DNA of 64,000 nt from Mycobacterium sp. IS-3022 (GCF_001500065.1 NZ_LQIN01000002.1:62001-126000); one strand, 5' to 3'; positions 50,479-59,265 are shown, numbered from the stretch's first letter. The notes: a model not told the origin generated them from the sequence alone. Made by a program: numbers and translations.

Positions 50479-51591
50479 ATGGATTTCACCTTCAGCGACG
50501 AGCAGGAGACGGTCGCCAAGGTCGCCCGCCAGCTGTTCGAGCACCGTGCGACACCGGAAAATCTGACCGAGCTGGAATCGAGCGGCCTACGTTACGACGC
50601 CGCCCTGTGGGCCGAGTTGGCGTCGGCCGACCTGCTGGGGATCGGGCTCCCCGAATCGGTCGGCGGCACGGGCGGCGGGTTCCTCGAACTCGGTGTGCTG
50701 CTCAGCGAGGTCGGGTACAGCGTCGCGCCGGTCCCGGTGTACGCGACGCTCGCCCTGGGCGCCGATACCATTGCCCGGCACGGCGATTCCGATCTGCAGC
50801 AGCGGTTCTTACCCGGGGTGGTCGAGGGCAGCACCCTGTTGACCGCGGCGCTGGCCGAACCTGGAAGCTCCGACCCGGCCGCACCGCGGACCACCGCGCG
50901 CGCCGATGGTGTCACCTGGCGGCTCAGCGGCACCAAGGAGCTGGTGCCCGCCGCCCAACTCGCCGCGGCCATCGTCGTCTCGGCCAAGGCCGACGATGGA
51001 CCCGGGTTGTTCGTCGTCGAAACCGGTTGCGGCGGAGTGGATGTGACGCCGACGGCGACCACCAACGGCGAGCCCTTCGCCGACGTCGAACTCACGGACG
51101 CCGTCGGATGGCGGCTCACCGAACATGCCGGGGCCGACGTCGTCCGCGCGCTGTACACCAGGGCGCTGGTGGGGTTGTGCGCGATGCAGATCGGTGTGAC
51201 CGAACGGGCACTGAAACTGGCCGCGTCCTACACCAGCGAGCGCGAGCAGTTCGGGCGTCCCATCGGGTCGTTCCAGGCCGTGCAGCAGCGCCTTGCCGAT
51301 GCATTCATCGACACTGAAGCGATCCGCTGGACCACCTGGCATGCGGCCTGGCTGATCGCGGAGGGCAGACCCGCCGAGCGGGAAGCGGCGATCGCCAAGT
51401 TCTGGGCCGCCGAGGCCGGGGCGCGCGTCACCGCGTCCGCCCAACAGGTACACGGCGGCATGGGCATCGACGTCACCTATCCCCTGTCCCGCTATTTCTT
51501 GTGGGCCAAGCAGATCGAACTCACGCTCGGATCGGCATCTCAGCAGCTGGCCCGGCTCGGCAACGCCTACGCGGAAGGAACCAACCGATGA
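50479..51591 (+). CDS. Acyl-CoA dehydrogenase, FadE28/ChsE1-like
   Basis: 370 residues, short-type FadE. GLPESVGGTGGGFLELGVLLSEVGYSV in the N-terminal domain; SGTKELVPAAQLA replaces the usual SEPGAGSD/flavin motif. The C-terminal part has SEREQFGRPIGSFQAVQQRL and HGGMGIDVTYPLSRYFLWAK, nearly the FadE28 HGGMGMDVTYP motif. It probably joins the FadE29-like protein at 48300. ATGA overlap with the next gene. Confidence 0.88.
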   Translation: MDFTFSDEQETVAKVARQLFEHRATPENLTELESSGLRYDAALWAELASADLLGIGLPESVGGTGGGFLELGVLLSEVGYSVAPVPVYATLALGADTIARHGDSDLQQRFLPGVVEGSTLLTAALAEPGSSDPAAPRTTARADGVTWRLSGTKELVPAAQLAAAIVVSAKADDGPGLFVVETGCGGVDVTPTATTNGEPFADVELTDAVGWRLTEHAGADVVRALYTRALVGLCAMQIGVTERALKLAASYTSEREQFGRPIGSFQAVQQRLADAFIDTEAIRWTTWHAAWLIAEGRPAEREAAIAKFWAAEAGARVTASAQQVHGGMGIDVTYPLSRYFLWAKQIELTLGSASQQLARLGNAYAEGTNR

Positions 51592-52040
51592 CCTCGACAC
51601 TCGGACGCACTGAGACACGGGCATGGAACAGCGTCAACGTCGGCGACGAGGTGACGCCGATGGACGTACCCGTCACGACCACCCTGATCGTGGCCGGCGC
51701 CATCGCGTCCCGCGACTACATGCCCGTGCACCATGACCGCGACTTCGCCAATTCCCAAGGCTCCAAGGACATCTTCCTCAACATCCTGACGACCAATGGG
51801 CTGTGTGTGAGGTTCCTGCACGACTGGGCGGGACCCGAGGCGATGGTCAAGAAACTCTCGATTCGGCTCGGCGTCCCCGCGTATCCGAACGACGCACTGC
51901 GGTTCGAGGGCAGCGTCACCGACAAGTCCTCCGCGAACGGCGAAGGCCTCATCGAGGTCACCTTCAAGGGCACCAACAGCCTCGGCGATCACGTGACGGG
52001 CACCGCGGTGCTGAGCCTGCTCGAGGGCGTCGACTTGTGA
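51588..52040 (+). CDS. MaoC-like hydratase, ChsH1-like catalytic subunit
   Basis: 150 residues, ATG overlapping the FadE28-like stop. Hotdog with the hydratase pair intact: AIASRDYMPVHHDRDFANSQG, Asp and His five residues apart, as expected for the catalytic ChsH1 partner. Together with the 49497 product it should hydrate the side-chain enoyl-CoA. GTGA overlap to the Ltp2-like gene. Confidence 0.86.
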   Translation: MTSTLGRTETRAWNSVNVGDEVTPMDVPVTTTLIVAGAIASRDYMPVHHDRDFANSQGSKDIFLNILTTNGLCVRFLHDWAGPEAMVKKLSIRLGVPAYPNDALRFEGSVTDKSSANGEGLIEVTFKGTNSLGDHVTGTAVLSLLEGVDL

Positions 52041-53209
52041 CCCGCAACGGCATCGGCGGCAAGGCCGCGCTCGTCGGCATCGGCCAGACCGAGTTCTCAA
52101 AGGAGTCCGGCCGCACCGAAATGCAGTTGGCCTGCGAAGCGGTCAAGGCAGCCATCGACGATGCGGGCCTGCGCCCCAAGGACATCGACGGCATGGTGAC
52201 GTTCACCGTCGACGAGAACGAGGAAATCGAGGTCGCCCGCAACGTCGGCATCGGGAACCTCAGTTTCTTCACCCGGGTTCCGCACGGCGGCGGGGCAGCC
52301 GCGGGCACCGTGATGCAGGCCGCCATGGCCGTCGCGACGGGCGCCGCCGAGGCCGTGGTCTGCTACCGAGCGTTCAACGAGCGCTCCGGGTTCCGGTTCG
52401 GCGGAGCCGGACGCCAACCCGGTGTCACCCCGTTGTGGATGGCTCCGTATGCGCCGTTCGGATTCATGACCCCGGCGGCCTGGGTCGCCCTGCATGCCCA
52501 GCGCTACATGACCACCTACGGCGTCACCAACGCCGATTTCGGCAAGATCTCAGTGATCGATCGCAAGCATGCGGCCAAGAACCCCGATGCCTGGTTCTAC
52601 GAGAAGCCGATCACCATCGAAGCCCACCAGCAGTCGCGCTGGATCATCGAGCCGGTGCTGCGTCTGCTCGACTGCTGTCAGGAGAGCGACGGCGGCGTGG
52701 CGATGGTGGTGACGAGTGTCGAGCGGGCGCGCGACCTGGCCAAGCCACCGGCCGTCATCAGCGCGGCGGCCCAGGGTGCGGCGTACGACGGTGAAGTGAT
52801 GACCAGTTACTACCGGGACGACATCACCGGGCTGCCCGAGATGGGGGTGGTCGGCAACAAGCTCTGGCGCGACTCCGGATTGAAACCCGACGACATCTCG
52901 ACCGCATTCCTCTACGACCACTTCACCCCGTTCGTGTTCACCCAGCTCGAGGAACTCGGATTCTGTGGACGGGGCGAGGCCAAGGACTACGTGTCGGTCG
53001 ACGAACTTTCGCTGGGCGGTCGAATGCCGATCAACACCAACGGCGGCTTGCTCGGCGAGGCCTACATCCACGGGATGAACGGCATCACCGAAGGCGTCCG
53101 CCAGATCCGCGGCACGTCATACAACCAGGTCGACAACGTCGAGCACGTCCTCGTGACGTCGGGCACCGGCGTTCCGACCAGCGGCCTCATCCTGGCGCCC
53201 GACCGTTGA
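52037..53209 (+). CDS. Ltp2-like thiolase-fold retro-aldolase
   Basis: 390 residues, thiolase fold. AALVGIGQTEFSKESGRTEMQLA at the N-terminus, VPHGGGAAAGTVMQAAMAV, FLYDHFTPFVFTQLEELGFC and LLGEAYIHGMNGITEGVRQIRG near the end. The last segment has a Tyr where biosynthetic thiolases have a catalytic His/Cys, matching Ltp2, which cleaves the 17-hydroxy side-chain CoA ester to propionyl-CoA and a steroid ketone. The upstream DUF35 gene supplies its partner. Homology-based inference of reaction. Confidence 0.85.
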   Translation: MTRNGIGGKAALVGIGQTEFSKESGRTEMQLACEAVKAAIDDAGLRPKDIDGMVTFTVDENEEIEVARNVGIGNLSFFTRVPHGGGAAAGTVMQAAMAVATGAAEAVVCYRAFNERSGFRFGGAGRQPGVTPLWMAPYAPFGFMTPAAWVALHAQRYMTTYGVTNADFGKISVIDRKHAAKNPDAWFYEKPITIEAHQQSRWIIEPVLRLLDCCQESDGGVAMVVTSVERARDLAKPPAVISAAAQGAAYDGEVMTSYYRDDITGLPEMGVVGNKLWRDSGLKPDDISTAFLYDHFTPFVFTQLEELGFCGRGEAKDYVSVDELSLGGRMPINTNGGLLGEAYIHGMNGITEGVRQIRGTSYNQVDNVEHVLVTSGTGVPTSGLILAPDR

Positions 53210-53226
53210 GAAGTTAATGTCGTGCG

Positions 53227-53841
53227 GTGGCGTCTGAAGTGACTCAATCGGTGGCGGTCGACACCCGGGATGTCATCATCTCGGCGGCTTTCCGCTGCTT
53301 CCGGACCCGCGGGCTGGCCAAGACCACCATCGTAGACATCGCCCGGGCGGCCGGGGTGTCGCGCAGCACGTTCTACGAGTACTTCCGGGACAAGGAGACC
53401 GTCGTCGAAGCCTGCGCGGAGGCGGCGTCGCAGCGGTTCTACCGCAACATGGCCAAAGCCATCGATCGGCACGGCGGCAGCACCCTGGAAGGCCGATTGG
53501 TACGCGCCGCCGTCTTCGTCACCCAGGCACGTCGGGTCGTCGAACCGGAAGCGTACTTCGATCAGGACGAAGTCAATCTCATGATGACGAAGAACGCGGG
53601 CACCCTGTTGAAGGAGTGCGCGGACTTCCTGGCACCCTATGTGAACGCGGCGAGGCTGACCGGAGAGGTCCGCGCCGGCCTGGACGTGCCGTCGGCCACC
53701 GAGTGGTTCGCGCGAATGTTGTTCTCGCTGTTCACTACACCGTCTCCGACCATCGACATGCGCAACGACGACGCGGTAGCCGAATTCGTTCGGGCCTATG
53801 CGGTGAACGGATTCGTCGACGGCGGCACTCGGCGGCGGTAG
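53227..53841 (+). CDS. TetR-family transcriptional regulator
   Basis: 204 residues from GTG at 53227. Helix-turn-helix: AFRCFRTRGLAKTTIVDIARAAGVSRSTFYEYFRDKETVVEAC, a textbook TetR DNA-binding domain. It ends the igr-like operon, 17 bases after the Ltp2-like gene, and lies 36 bases before copy F of the 18-bp operator. That makes it the leading in-window candidate to bind TGAGAAT-N4-ATTCTCA, an inference that the sequence cannot settle. Confidence 0.88.
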   Translation: MASEVTQSVAVDTRDVIISAAFRCFRTRGLAKTTIVDIARAAGVSRSTFYEYFRDKETVVEACAEAASQRFYRNMAKAIDRHGGSTLEGRLVRAAVFVTQARRVVEPEAYFDQDEVNLMMTKNAGTLLKECADFLAPYVNAARLTGEVRAGLDVPSATEWFARMLFSLFTTPSPTIDMRNDDAVAEFVRAYAVNGFVDGGTRRR

Positions 53842-53876
53842 CGCTCATGACCCCGATCCGGCCCCGCACGACCGTG

Positions 53877-53894
53877 TGACAATGATTATTCTCA
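53877..53894. promoter_or_regulatory. 18-bp operator, copy F (TGACAAT-GATT-ATTCTCA)
   Basis: Left arm 6 of 7, right arm perfect, spacing four. It is 34 bases upstream of the GTG of the unrecognised gene at 53928 and just past the TetR stop. Confidence 0.7.
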
Positions 53895-53927
53895 TTAATT
53901 GATATTGCGATTATCGGGAGGGTTCCA

Positions 53928-54464
53928 GTGAAACTCACCGCGGCATCGGCGGCACAGCCGCCGGGGCAGATGGACCGGGACCACGCTGCACCCTACAAAC
54001 TGGTGGTGCTCGCACCCGGAACGGCGGACGCGGTCTCGGCGGCCGGCGGACTCATCGTCGACGCGCTACGCATCGGCTGGCGCGTCGAGGCCTACCTGGA
54101 ATCCGAGTCCGATGCGCGGGCGTTGCAGATCCTCGGTGTCGACGGCCGCGGTTTGCCGGCCCGCTTCGATTTCGAGCCGCACTGGCCGGACGCGGTCGTG
54201 TTCGCCGCATCGATGTACGTCCGGCATCGCGGGGTACGCCGCTTCGTCACCGACGCCACCCGGCGACACGGCGCCGACGTGGCCTCGTGGGGTGGAAACT
54301 GGTCGGCTGCACCCGCTTCCGCATCCCACATCGAACATCGGCTCAGCTCTGCCGCGCGGGCTTTCAAGCACCACGCGATGAAGGCAGTGGGTACAGCGGG
54401 ACCAGCCGGCCCCGTCGAAGCGTTCCACGGTGGATTTCACCGTCTCACCACCGTTCCGGGCTGA
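53928..54464 (+). CDS. Unrecognised protein, 178 residues, behind operator F
   Basis: GTG start with GGGAGGG upstream. The first 20 residues are low complexity, then a Rossmann-like alternation appears (YKLVVLAPGTADAVSAAGGLIVDALRIGWRVEAYL; DAVVFAASMYVRH), and the C-terminus is His/Gly rich (FHGGFHRLTTVPG). No catalytic motif is recognised. The alternating strand/helix pattern and two GT-like loops are compatible with a nucleotide- or flavin-binding or DsrE-like fold, but that is a guess. It is convergent with the P450 at 54474, ten bases away, and has its own operator, so it is a single-gene member of the regulon. Confidence 0.7.
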   Translation: MKLTAASAAQPPGQMDRDHAAPYKLVVLAPGTADAVSAAGGLIVDALRIGWRVEAYLESESDARALQILGVDGRGLPARFDFEPHWPDAVVFAASMYVRHRGVRRFVTDATRRHGADVASWGGNWSAAPASASHIEHRLSSAARAFKHHAMKAVGTAGPAGPVEAFHGGFHRLTTVPG

Positions 54465-54473
54465 CGAAGCGCC

Positions 54474-55703
54474 TCAGGTCGTCCTACGCACCGGGACGTT
54501 GGAGTAGCCGCAGACGTTCGACATCGCCACGCGCCGCAGGCCGTCGCGGTCGACCTCGTACTCGGGGATGAGGTCGAGCAGCGCGTCGAGCGCGATGCGG
54601 CTCTCCATCCGCGCCAGCGCCGCGCCGAGGCAGCTGTGGATGCCGTAGCCGAACGCGAGATTGAAGCCCATCTTGCGCTCCCGGTCGATGTCCAGCCGGT
54701 CGGGATCGTCGAACATCCGCTCGTCGCGGGTCGCCGACCCGGTGACGAGCAATACCGCGGCGCCCTCCGGGATCGTGGTGCCGTAGTAGTTGACGTCTCG
54801 TGTCGCCGTGCGGACCTGATACTGCGACGGCGCCTCGTATCGCAGTAGTTCCTCGACCGCGGCGGGGATCTTGCTGCGGTCCTCGCGAAGTTTGCGCCAC
54901 TGTTCGGGATAGTCGGCGAACGCGACCATGGCGTTGCCCACAAGCTTGGTGACGGTTTCGGCTCCTGCGCCGCCGAGCATCGTCGCAAAACCCGTGATGT
55001 CGACATCGGTGAGCTTGTCGACCACCCCGTCGCGCTCGATCTCGGTGTCGATCAGGCGGCTGATCATGTCATCCTGCCGCTCTGCCCGCCGCTGCTGCAC
55101 GAGATCGTAGTAATACAGGCCGGTGTTCATCGACGCCTCGTATCCCGCTTTGGTGGTGGCGATCTCACCGGGATGACGTTCGAGAAGGAGGTCCAGCCAG
55201 AGCCGGATCTGGTCTCGATCCTGCTTCGGCACGCCGAGCATGGTTGTGATGACCTCGTTGGGGAACAGCGCGGAGAAGTCGGCGACCACGTCGAAGCACT
55301 TCGGATCGAGCGCTTCCACGCGTTCGTACACCTTCTCGTGCACCATGTCTTCCAGTGCGGCGATGGCGCGCGGAGTGAACACTTTGCTGACGAGCTTGCG
55401 CATCTTCTCATGCTCCGGCGGATCCATCGAGATGATGACCTTGGGCACCGGGATCGCATCGTCGTGGGCCTTGACCATGTCCAGCGTGGCGCCCTTGGCC
55501 GACGAGAAGGTTTCGTGATCCTTCGTCGCGGGCGCCACGTCGGCGTAGCGGGTCAGCGCCCAGAAGTCCCACTTAGCGTTGTAATAGACGGGCGACTCGT
55601 TGCGCAGGCGACGGTAGGTGTCGTAGGCGCCGTCGAAGAAATCCTTTGAGAACGGGTCGAATTCGACGGACCCGTTGTCCACTTCCGGTGCTGCCGCGCT
55701 CAC
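54474..55703 (-). CDS. Cytochrome P450
   Basis: 409 residues from GTG at 55703, overlapping the CoA-transferase stop (GTGA). I-helix GGAGAETVTKL with the oxygen-activating Thr, ExxR in VEELLRYEAPS, and the heme loop FGYGIHSCLGAALAR. Oxygenates a hydrophobic substrate with NAD(P)H via ferredoxin; no ferredoxin gene is nearby. Coupling to the CaiB transferase suggests a CoA ester or its acid as substrate. Confidence 0.88.
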   Translation of the reverse strand: MSAAAPEVDNGSVEFDPFSKDFFDGAYDTYRRLRNESPVYYNAKWDFWALTRYADVAPATKDHETFSSAKGATLDMVKAHDDAIPVPKVIISMDPPEHEKMRKLVSKVFTPRAIAALEDMVHEKVYERVEALDPKCFDVVADFSALFPNEVITTMLGVPKQDRDQIRLWLDLLLERHPGEIATTKAGYEASMNTGLYYYDLVQQRRAERQDDMISRLIDTEIERDGVVDKLTDVDITGFATMLGGAGAETVTKLVGNAMVAFADYPEQWRKLREDRSKIPAAVEELLRYEAPSQYQVRTATRDVNYYGTTIPEGAAVLLVTGSATRDERMFDDPDRLDIDRERKMGFNLAFGYGIHSCLGAALARMESRIALDALLDLIPEYEVDRDGLRRVAMSNVCGYSNVPVRRTT

Positions 55704-56905
55704 AGGATCGCCCCCGACTCCTTGAGCTTTTCGATGGTGTGCCAGTCCATTCCGGCGTCCATCAATACTTCTTCGGTGTGCTGGCCGTGCTCGGGCGCGC
55801 CCGGTGGAGTGACCGAGTGCTCGTCGAACTGAACGGGATTGGTTGGCAACGCGAACGGCACGCCGTTGACGGTTTCGGTATGCGCGACATAGCCGTTGGC
55901 GGTGACGGCGGGGTCTTCGCAGACTTCCGCCGGTGTCTGTACGATGCCCCATGCGCCGGACAGCGTCGCCAACGTTGTGCGCCACTCGGCCAGCGTGCGC
56001 TTGGCGAACGCCTCGTCGAGCGACGCGATCAGGCTGACCCGGTTCTCGAACCGCGACGCGGGATCGGCGAATCGCGGATCGTCGATGAGCTCGGGCAGGC
56101 CGATCACGCGCATCGCCTCGGCGTAGAACTTGTCGAGTTGCAGCATCATCAGCTGGACGTAGCGACCGTCCTTCGTGCGGTACGTGCCCACCAACGGGTT
56201 GGGCGCGTCCGCGTGCCCGAACTTGGGAATGGCGCTGCCACCGTGGATTTGACTGACCGCGACGTCGGGGCTGAGATTCCAGGCGGCGAGTCCGAGCAGC
56301 GACACGTCGACGACCGACCCCTCACCGGTCGTCGCCTTCTTGTACAGCGCCGCGGCGATACCGCCGGCGATGGTCATACCGCCGAGCAGATCTCCGAATG
56401 CCGGACGGGAGCGGACCAGCTCGTCGCGTTCTTCCGTGAGGACGGTGGCGATGCCGCCGCGCGCCCAGTAGGAAACCCCGTCGTAGCCCGGCGTGTCCGC
56501 GTCCGGCCCTTTGGGGCCGTGGCCGGAGCCGCGCACGTACACGATGTTCGGATTCGCTGCCCGGATGTCGTCGACGTCGATGCCGAACTTCTTGCGGCGT
56601 TCCGGCAGATAACTGGTCAGGAACACATCGCAGGTCTTGGCCAGTTCGCGAACGACGTCCCGACCACCCGGTGTGCTCAGGTCCACGCCGATCGACTTCT
56701 TGCCGCGGTTCGGAATCTCGATCATGTAATTGACCGAACCACCACCTTCGTCGACGATCCCCATCGTCACGAGGCCACGCTGCGGGTCTCCCCCGTCTCG
56801 CGGTTCCACCTTGATGACCTCGGCTCCCCATTCGGCGAGGACCGCACCCGCCGAGGGCACGAACGTCCATGCGGCGACCTCGAGCACCCGAACCCCGGTC
56901 AGCAC
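55700..56905 (-). CDS. CoA-transferase family III (CaiB/BaiF)
   Basis: 401 residues if GTG at 56905 is used. Signature LTGVRVLEVAAWTFVPSAGAVLAEWGA at the N-terminus, GSGHGPKGPD, catalytic Asp in FGDLLGGMTIAGGIA, and GTYRTKDGRYVQL. Single-length enzyme of 350-450 residues. There is no ribosome binding site at good distance from 56905, but GGAGG lies five bases before an in-frame ATT at 56920. That could be a rare ATT start adding five residues. A TCGTTAACGC site lies 16 bases further upstream. Confidence 0.86.
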   Translation of the reverse strand: MLTGVRVLEVAAWTFVPSAGAVLAEWGAEVIKVEPRDGGDPQRGLVTMGIVDEGGGSVNYMIEIPNRGKKSIGVDLSTPGGRDVVRELAKTCDVFLTSYLPERRKKFGIDVDDIRAANPNIVYVRGSGHGPKGPDADTPGYDGVSYWARGGIATVLTEERDELVRSRPAFGDLLGGMTIAGGIAAALYKKATTGEGSVVDVSLLGLAAWNLSPDVAVSQIHGGSAIPKFGHADAPNPLVGTYRTKDGRYVQLMMLQLDKFYAEAMRVIGLPELIDDPRFADPASRFENRVSLIASLDEAFAKRTLAEWRTTLATLSGAWGIVQTPAEVCEDPAVTANGYVAHTETVNGVPFALPTNPVQFDEHSVTPPGAPEHGQHTEEVLMDAGMDWHTIEKLKESGAIL

Positions 56906-56935
56906 CTTGTCGACGGTAATGACGTCCTCCTACAA

Positions 56936-56945
56936 GCGTTAACGA
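56936..56945. promoter_or_regulatory. Candidate operator TCGTTAACGC (site 3 of 3, reverse orientation)
   Basis: GCGTTAACGA on the plus strand. It lies just upstream of the CaiB gene that reads leftward. Site 2 has the same orientation and both are preceded on the transcribed strand by AAACG. A separate TGAGAAT half-site lies at 56960-56966. Confidence 0.45.
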
Positions 56946-56994
56946 GCGTTTTCGAATTTTGAGAATTGCACTATCGGATCGGTTTGTAAACGCA

Positions 56995-57543
56995 CTAGGG
57001 CCGCCGGGACAGCCGTGCGGGGACCGCCGGGTCACCCCTTTCCCAGAATGCCCGCCACGTCGGCATCCGATGCGGCATCGCCGCGCGCAGAGGCACGTCG
57101 GTGGGCCATCGGATGAACTCCGGTCCCGGGCGCTCGGTCACGTCCACGGAGTACCACGGATGCTCTCGTCGCTTGACGAAGAACCAACGGCCGTCGCGCC
57201 GCTCGTAGACGTCGTCGTACCGCATCGTGATGACGTACCAGCCGTCACCGTTCTCATGCTCGGCCCGGCAGTAGATCGACCCGGTCGCGTGGTCAGCATC
57301 GACGAAATCGACTACCTGTCCGCAGATCAGATGGATGCTGCGATAGAACCTGCGCAGCACGCCGTCGTACCACCGCTTGAGAGCCGCCCTACCGCTGCCC
57401 TCGGACCCGGCCTCGACATCGTCGACGAACAGCGCCACCAGGGCGTCGAGATCGCGCGCATCGAGCGCCAAGGCGTAGCGGCTGGGCAACTGGGCGATCT
57501 CGAAGCTGGACTCCAGTCGATCGAGCCGGTCCGACGGCGACAT
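56995..57543 (-). CDS. SnoaL/NTF2-like protein
   Basis: 182 residues from ATG at 57543. SRYALALDARDLDALVALFVDDV is the conserved N-terminal helix pair of the fold. GRAALKRWYDGVLRRFYRSIHLICGQVVDFVDADHA and MRYDDVYERRDGRWFFVKRRE complete it. Catalytic identity is open (isomerase, dehydratase or cyclase). It is divergent from an acyl-CoA ligase and shares copy G of the operator. About 90 bases separate it from CaiB, which lies downstream on the same strand. Confidence 0.82.
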   Translation of the reverse strand: MSPSDRLDRLESSFEIAQLPSRYALALDARDLDALVALFVDDVEAGSEGSGRAALKRWYDGVLRRFYRSIHLICGQVVDFVDADHATGSIYCRAEHENGDGWYVITMRYDDVYERRDGRWFFVKRREHPWYSVDVTERPGPEFIRWPTDVPLRAAMPHRMPTWRAFWERGDPAVPARLSRRP

Positions 57544-57574
57544 GGCTGCAGTGTAATGGCCAAGGCGCAGCCAG

Positions 57575-57592
57575 TGAGAACCGGTATTCTCG
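57575..57592. promoter_or_regulatory. 18-bp operator, copy G (TGAGAAC-CGGT-ATTCTCG)
   Basis: Arms match 6 of 7 on each side, spacing four; GAGAA and TTCTC are a perfect five-base inverted repeat. It is in the 108-base divergent region between the SnoaL-like gene and the ligase and could repress both. Confidence 0.7.
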
Positions 57593-57651
57593 TTTTCCGG
57601 CAAGGGTGGCTATCCTGTTGAGGCGAGCCCCTCCGAGAGGACCTTCCAGCC

Positions 57652-59265
57652 GTGCCCTTCCCGACCATCACGCCTACGATCCCCGCCCTCGTCAGGTCGT
57701 GTGCGGCGCGGTTCGGGGACAAACCGTTTCTGATCGCCGACGGTCAGGCGCTGACCTACACCGACCTCGATCTGAGGTCGGCGCAGTTGGCGACGGCGCT
57801 GCTGGCCGAGGGCCTCGGCAAGGGTGACCACGTCGGGATCCTGATGCCCAACGGCATCGAGTGGGCGATCGCCTGGTTCGCGACGACGCGCATCGGCGCG
57901 GTCGCGGTGCCGCTGAACACGTTCTACAAGGCCTCGGAACTGGCGTGGACGGCCCGCCATGCCGATCTGCGCGCGATCCTCGCCCAGTCGGGCTTTCGCG
58001 GCCACGACTTCCTCGGCCGCCTCGAGGAGGCGCTACCGGGACTCGCCGACCAGGACACCCCCGGCAGGCTCACCGTCCGCCGAGCGCCCTATCTGCGCAC
58101 GATCGCGGTTTGGGGACGGTGCGACCGCCCGTGGGCGACGATTCTTCCCGCCGACCTCGCGGCGGGACACAACGCGGAGTTCCTGGACGATGTCGAATCC
58201 TGCGTGACACCGGCCGATGACGTGATGATCATCTACACCTCCGGAAGCACCGGCGACCCGAAAGGCCCTGTGCACACCCATGGCACGCTGGTGCGACACA
58301 CCTACAAGCTGACCTTCCACTACGGCGTCACGAACGACACGGTGATGTTCACCGCCATGCCGTTCTTCTGGGTCGGCGGGCTGATCACCGGCATCCACGC
58401 GGTGATTCACCACGGCGCGACGCTGGTCACCCAGCCCGCGTTCGACGCTGCCGAGGCGCTCGAGTTGGTCGAACGTCATCGCGCCACGATCGCGCTGGGT
58501 TGGCCACAACAGGGCAAATCGCTGGCCGAGCACCCCGACTTCGCGCACCGCGACCTCAGTTCGGTGCAGCGCACCAGCATGCCCGCGATGGTGCCGCCGG
58601 AACGCCGGCCGAAGGGCCCCAATGCGCTTGGCATGACTGAACTGTGCGGCAACCACATCGGCGTCGATCCGTATCCCGCGCAGCCCGCCGATCGCCGCCA
58701 GACGGGCGGATACTCGATCGAGGGGTTGTCTCATCTGTTGGTCGATCCCTCGACGGGAGAACCCGTCCCGCCGGGCACCGATGGCGAGATCTGGGTGCGC
58801 GGCTACTCGCTGATGCAGCGACTGTACAAACGCGAGCGCGAGGATGTTTTCACGCCGGACGGCTACTATCGGACGGGCGATCGCGGAGTCCAGTACGACG
58901 ACGGCTGGATCAAGTTCACCGGCCGATTGGGCGATCTGATCAAAACGGGCGGCGGAACCAACGTCACGCCGGGTGAGGTGGAGCTGGCCCTCTCTGGGTG
59001 CGACGGCGTCCTCGAAGCGTATGTCGTCGGCGTCGAGGACGGGCACAACGGAACGATCGTGGCCGCCGCGGTGGTGCCTCGCGTTGACGCGCAACTGGAT
59101 CCCGACGAGTTGACGGCGGACCTCCGTGGCCGCCTGTCGGCTTACAAAGTGCCGAAGTTCATTTGGGTCACGGGCAAGGATGCGCTGCCGTTCACGGCCA
59201 CGGGCAAGGTCAAGAAGTCCGACCTTGCGAACCAGCTGAGCGGTCTCTTGTCAGATGGCGGTTAA
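57652..59265 (+). CDS. Acyl-CoA ligase (AMP-binding, FadD type)
   Basis: 537 residues. P-loop IIYTSGSTGDPKGPVHTHG (about 205), NALGMTELCGNH, GYYRTGDRGVQYDDG, the hinge FTGRLGDLIKTGGG and the catalytic Lys in ATGKVKKSD near the end. GTG start at 57652. Its TAA shares bases with the stop of the convergent reductase gene. Fourth ligase of the window; each appears in a different transcription unit, so several different acids or stages are activated. Confidence 0.88.
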   Translation: MPFPTITPTIPALVRSCAARFGDKPFLIADGQALTYTDLDLRSAQLATALLAEGLGKGDHVGILMPNGIEWAIAWFATTRIGAVAVPLNTFYKASELAWTARHADLRAILAQSGFRGHDFLGRLEEALPGLADQDTPGRLTVRRAPYLRTIAVWGRCDRPWATILPADLAAGHNAEFLDDVESCVTPADDVMIIYTSGSTGDPKGPVHTHGTLVRHTYKLTFHYGVTNDTVMFTAMPFFWVGGLITGIHAVIHHGATLVTQPAFDAAEALELVERHRATIALGWPQQGKSLAEHPDFAHRDLSSVQRTSMPAMVPPERRPKGPNALGMTELCGNHIGVDPYPAQPADRRQTGGYSIEGLSHLLVDPSTGEPVPPGTDGEIWVRGYSLMQRLYKREREDVFTPDGYYRTGDRGVQYDDGWIKFTGRLGDLIKTGGGTNVTPGEVELALSGCDGVLEAYVVGVEDGHNGTIVAAAVVPRVDAQLDPDELTADLRGRLSAYKVPKFIWVTGKDALPFTATGKVKKSDLANQLSGLLSDGG

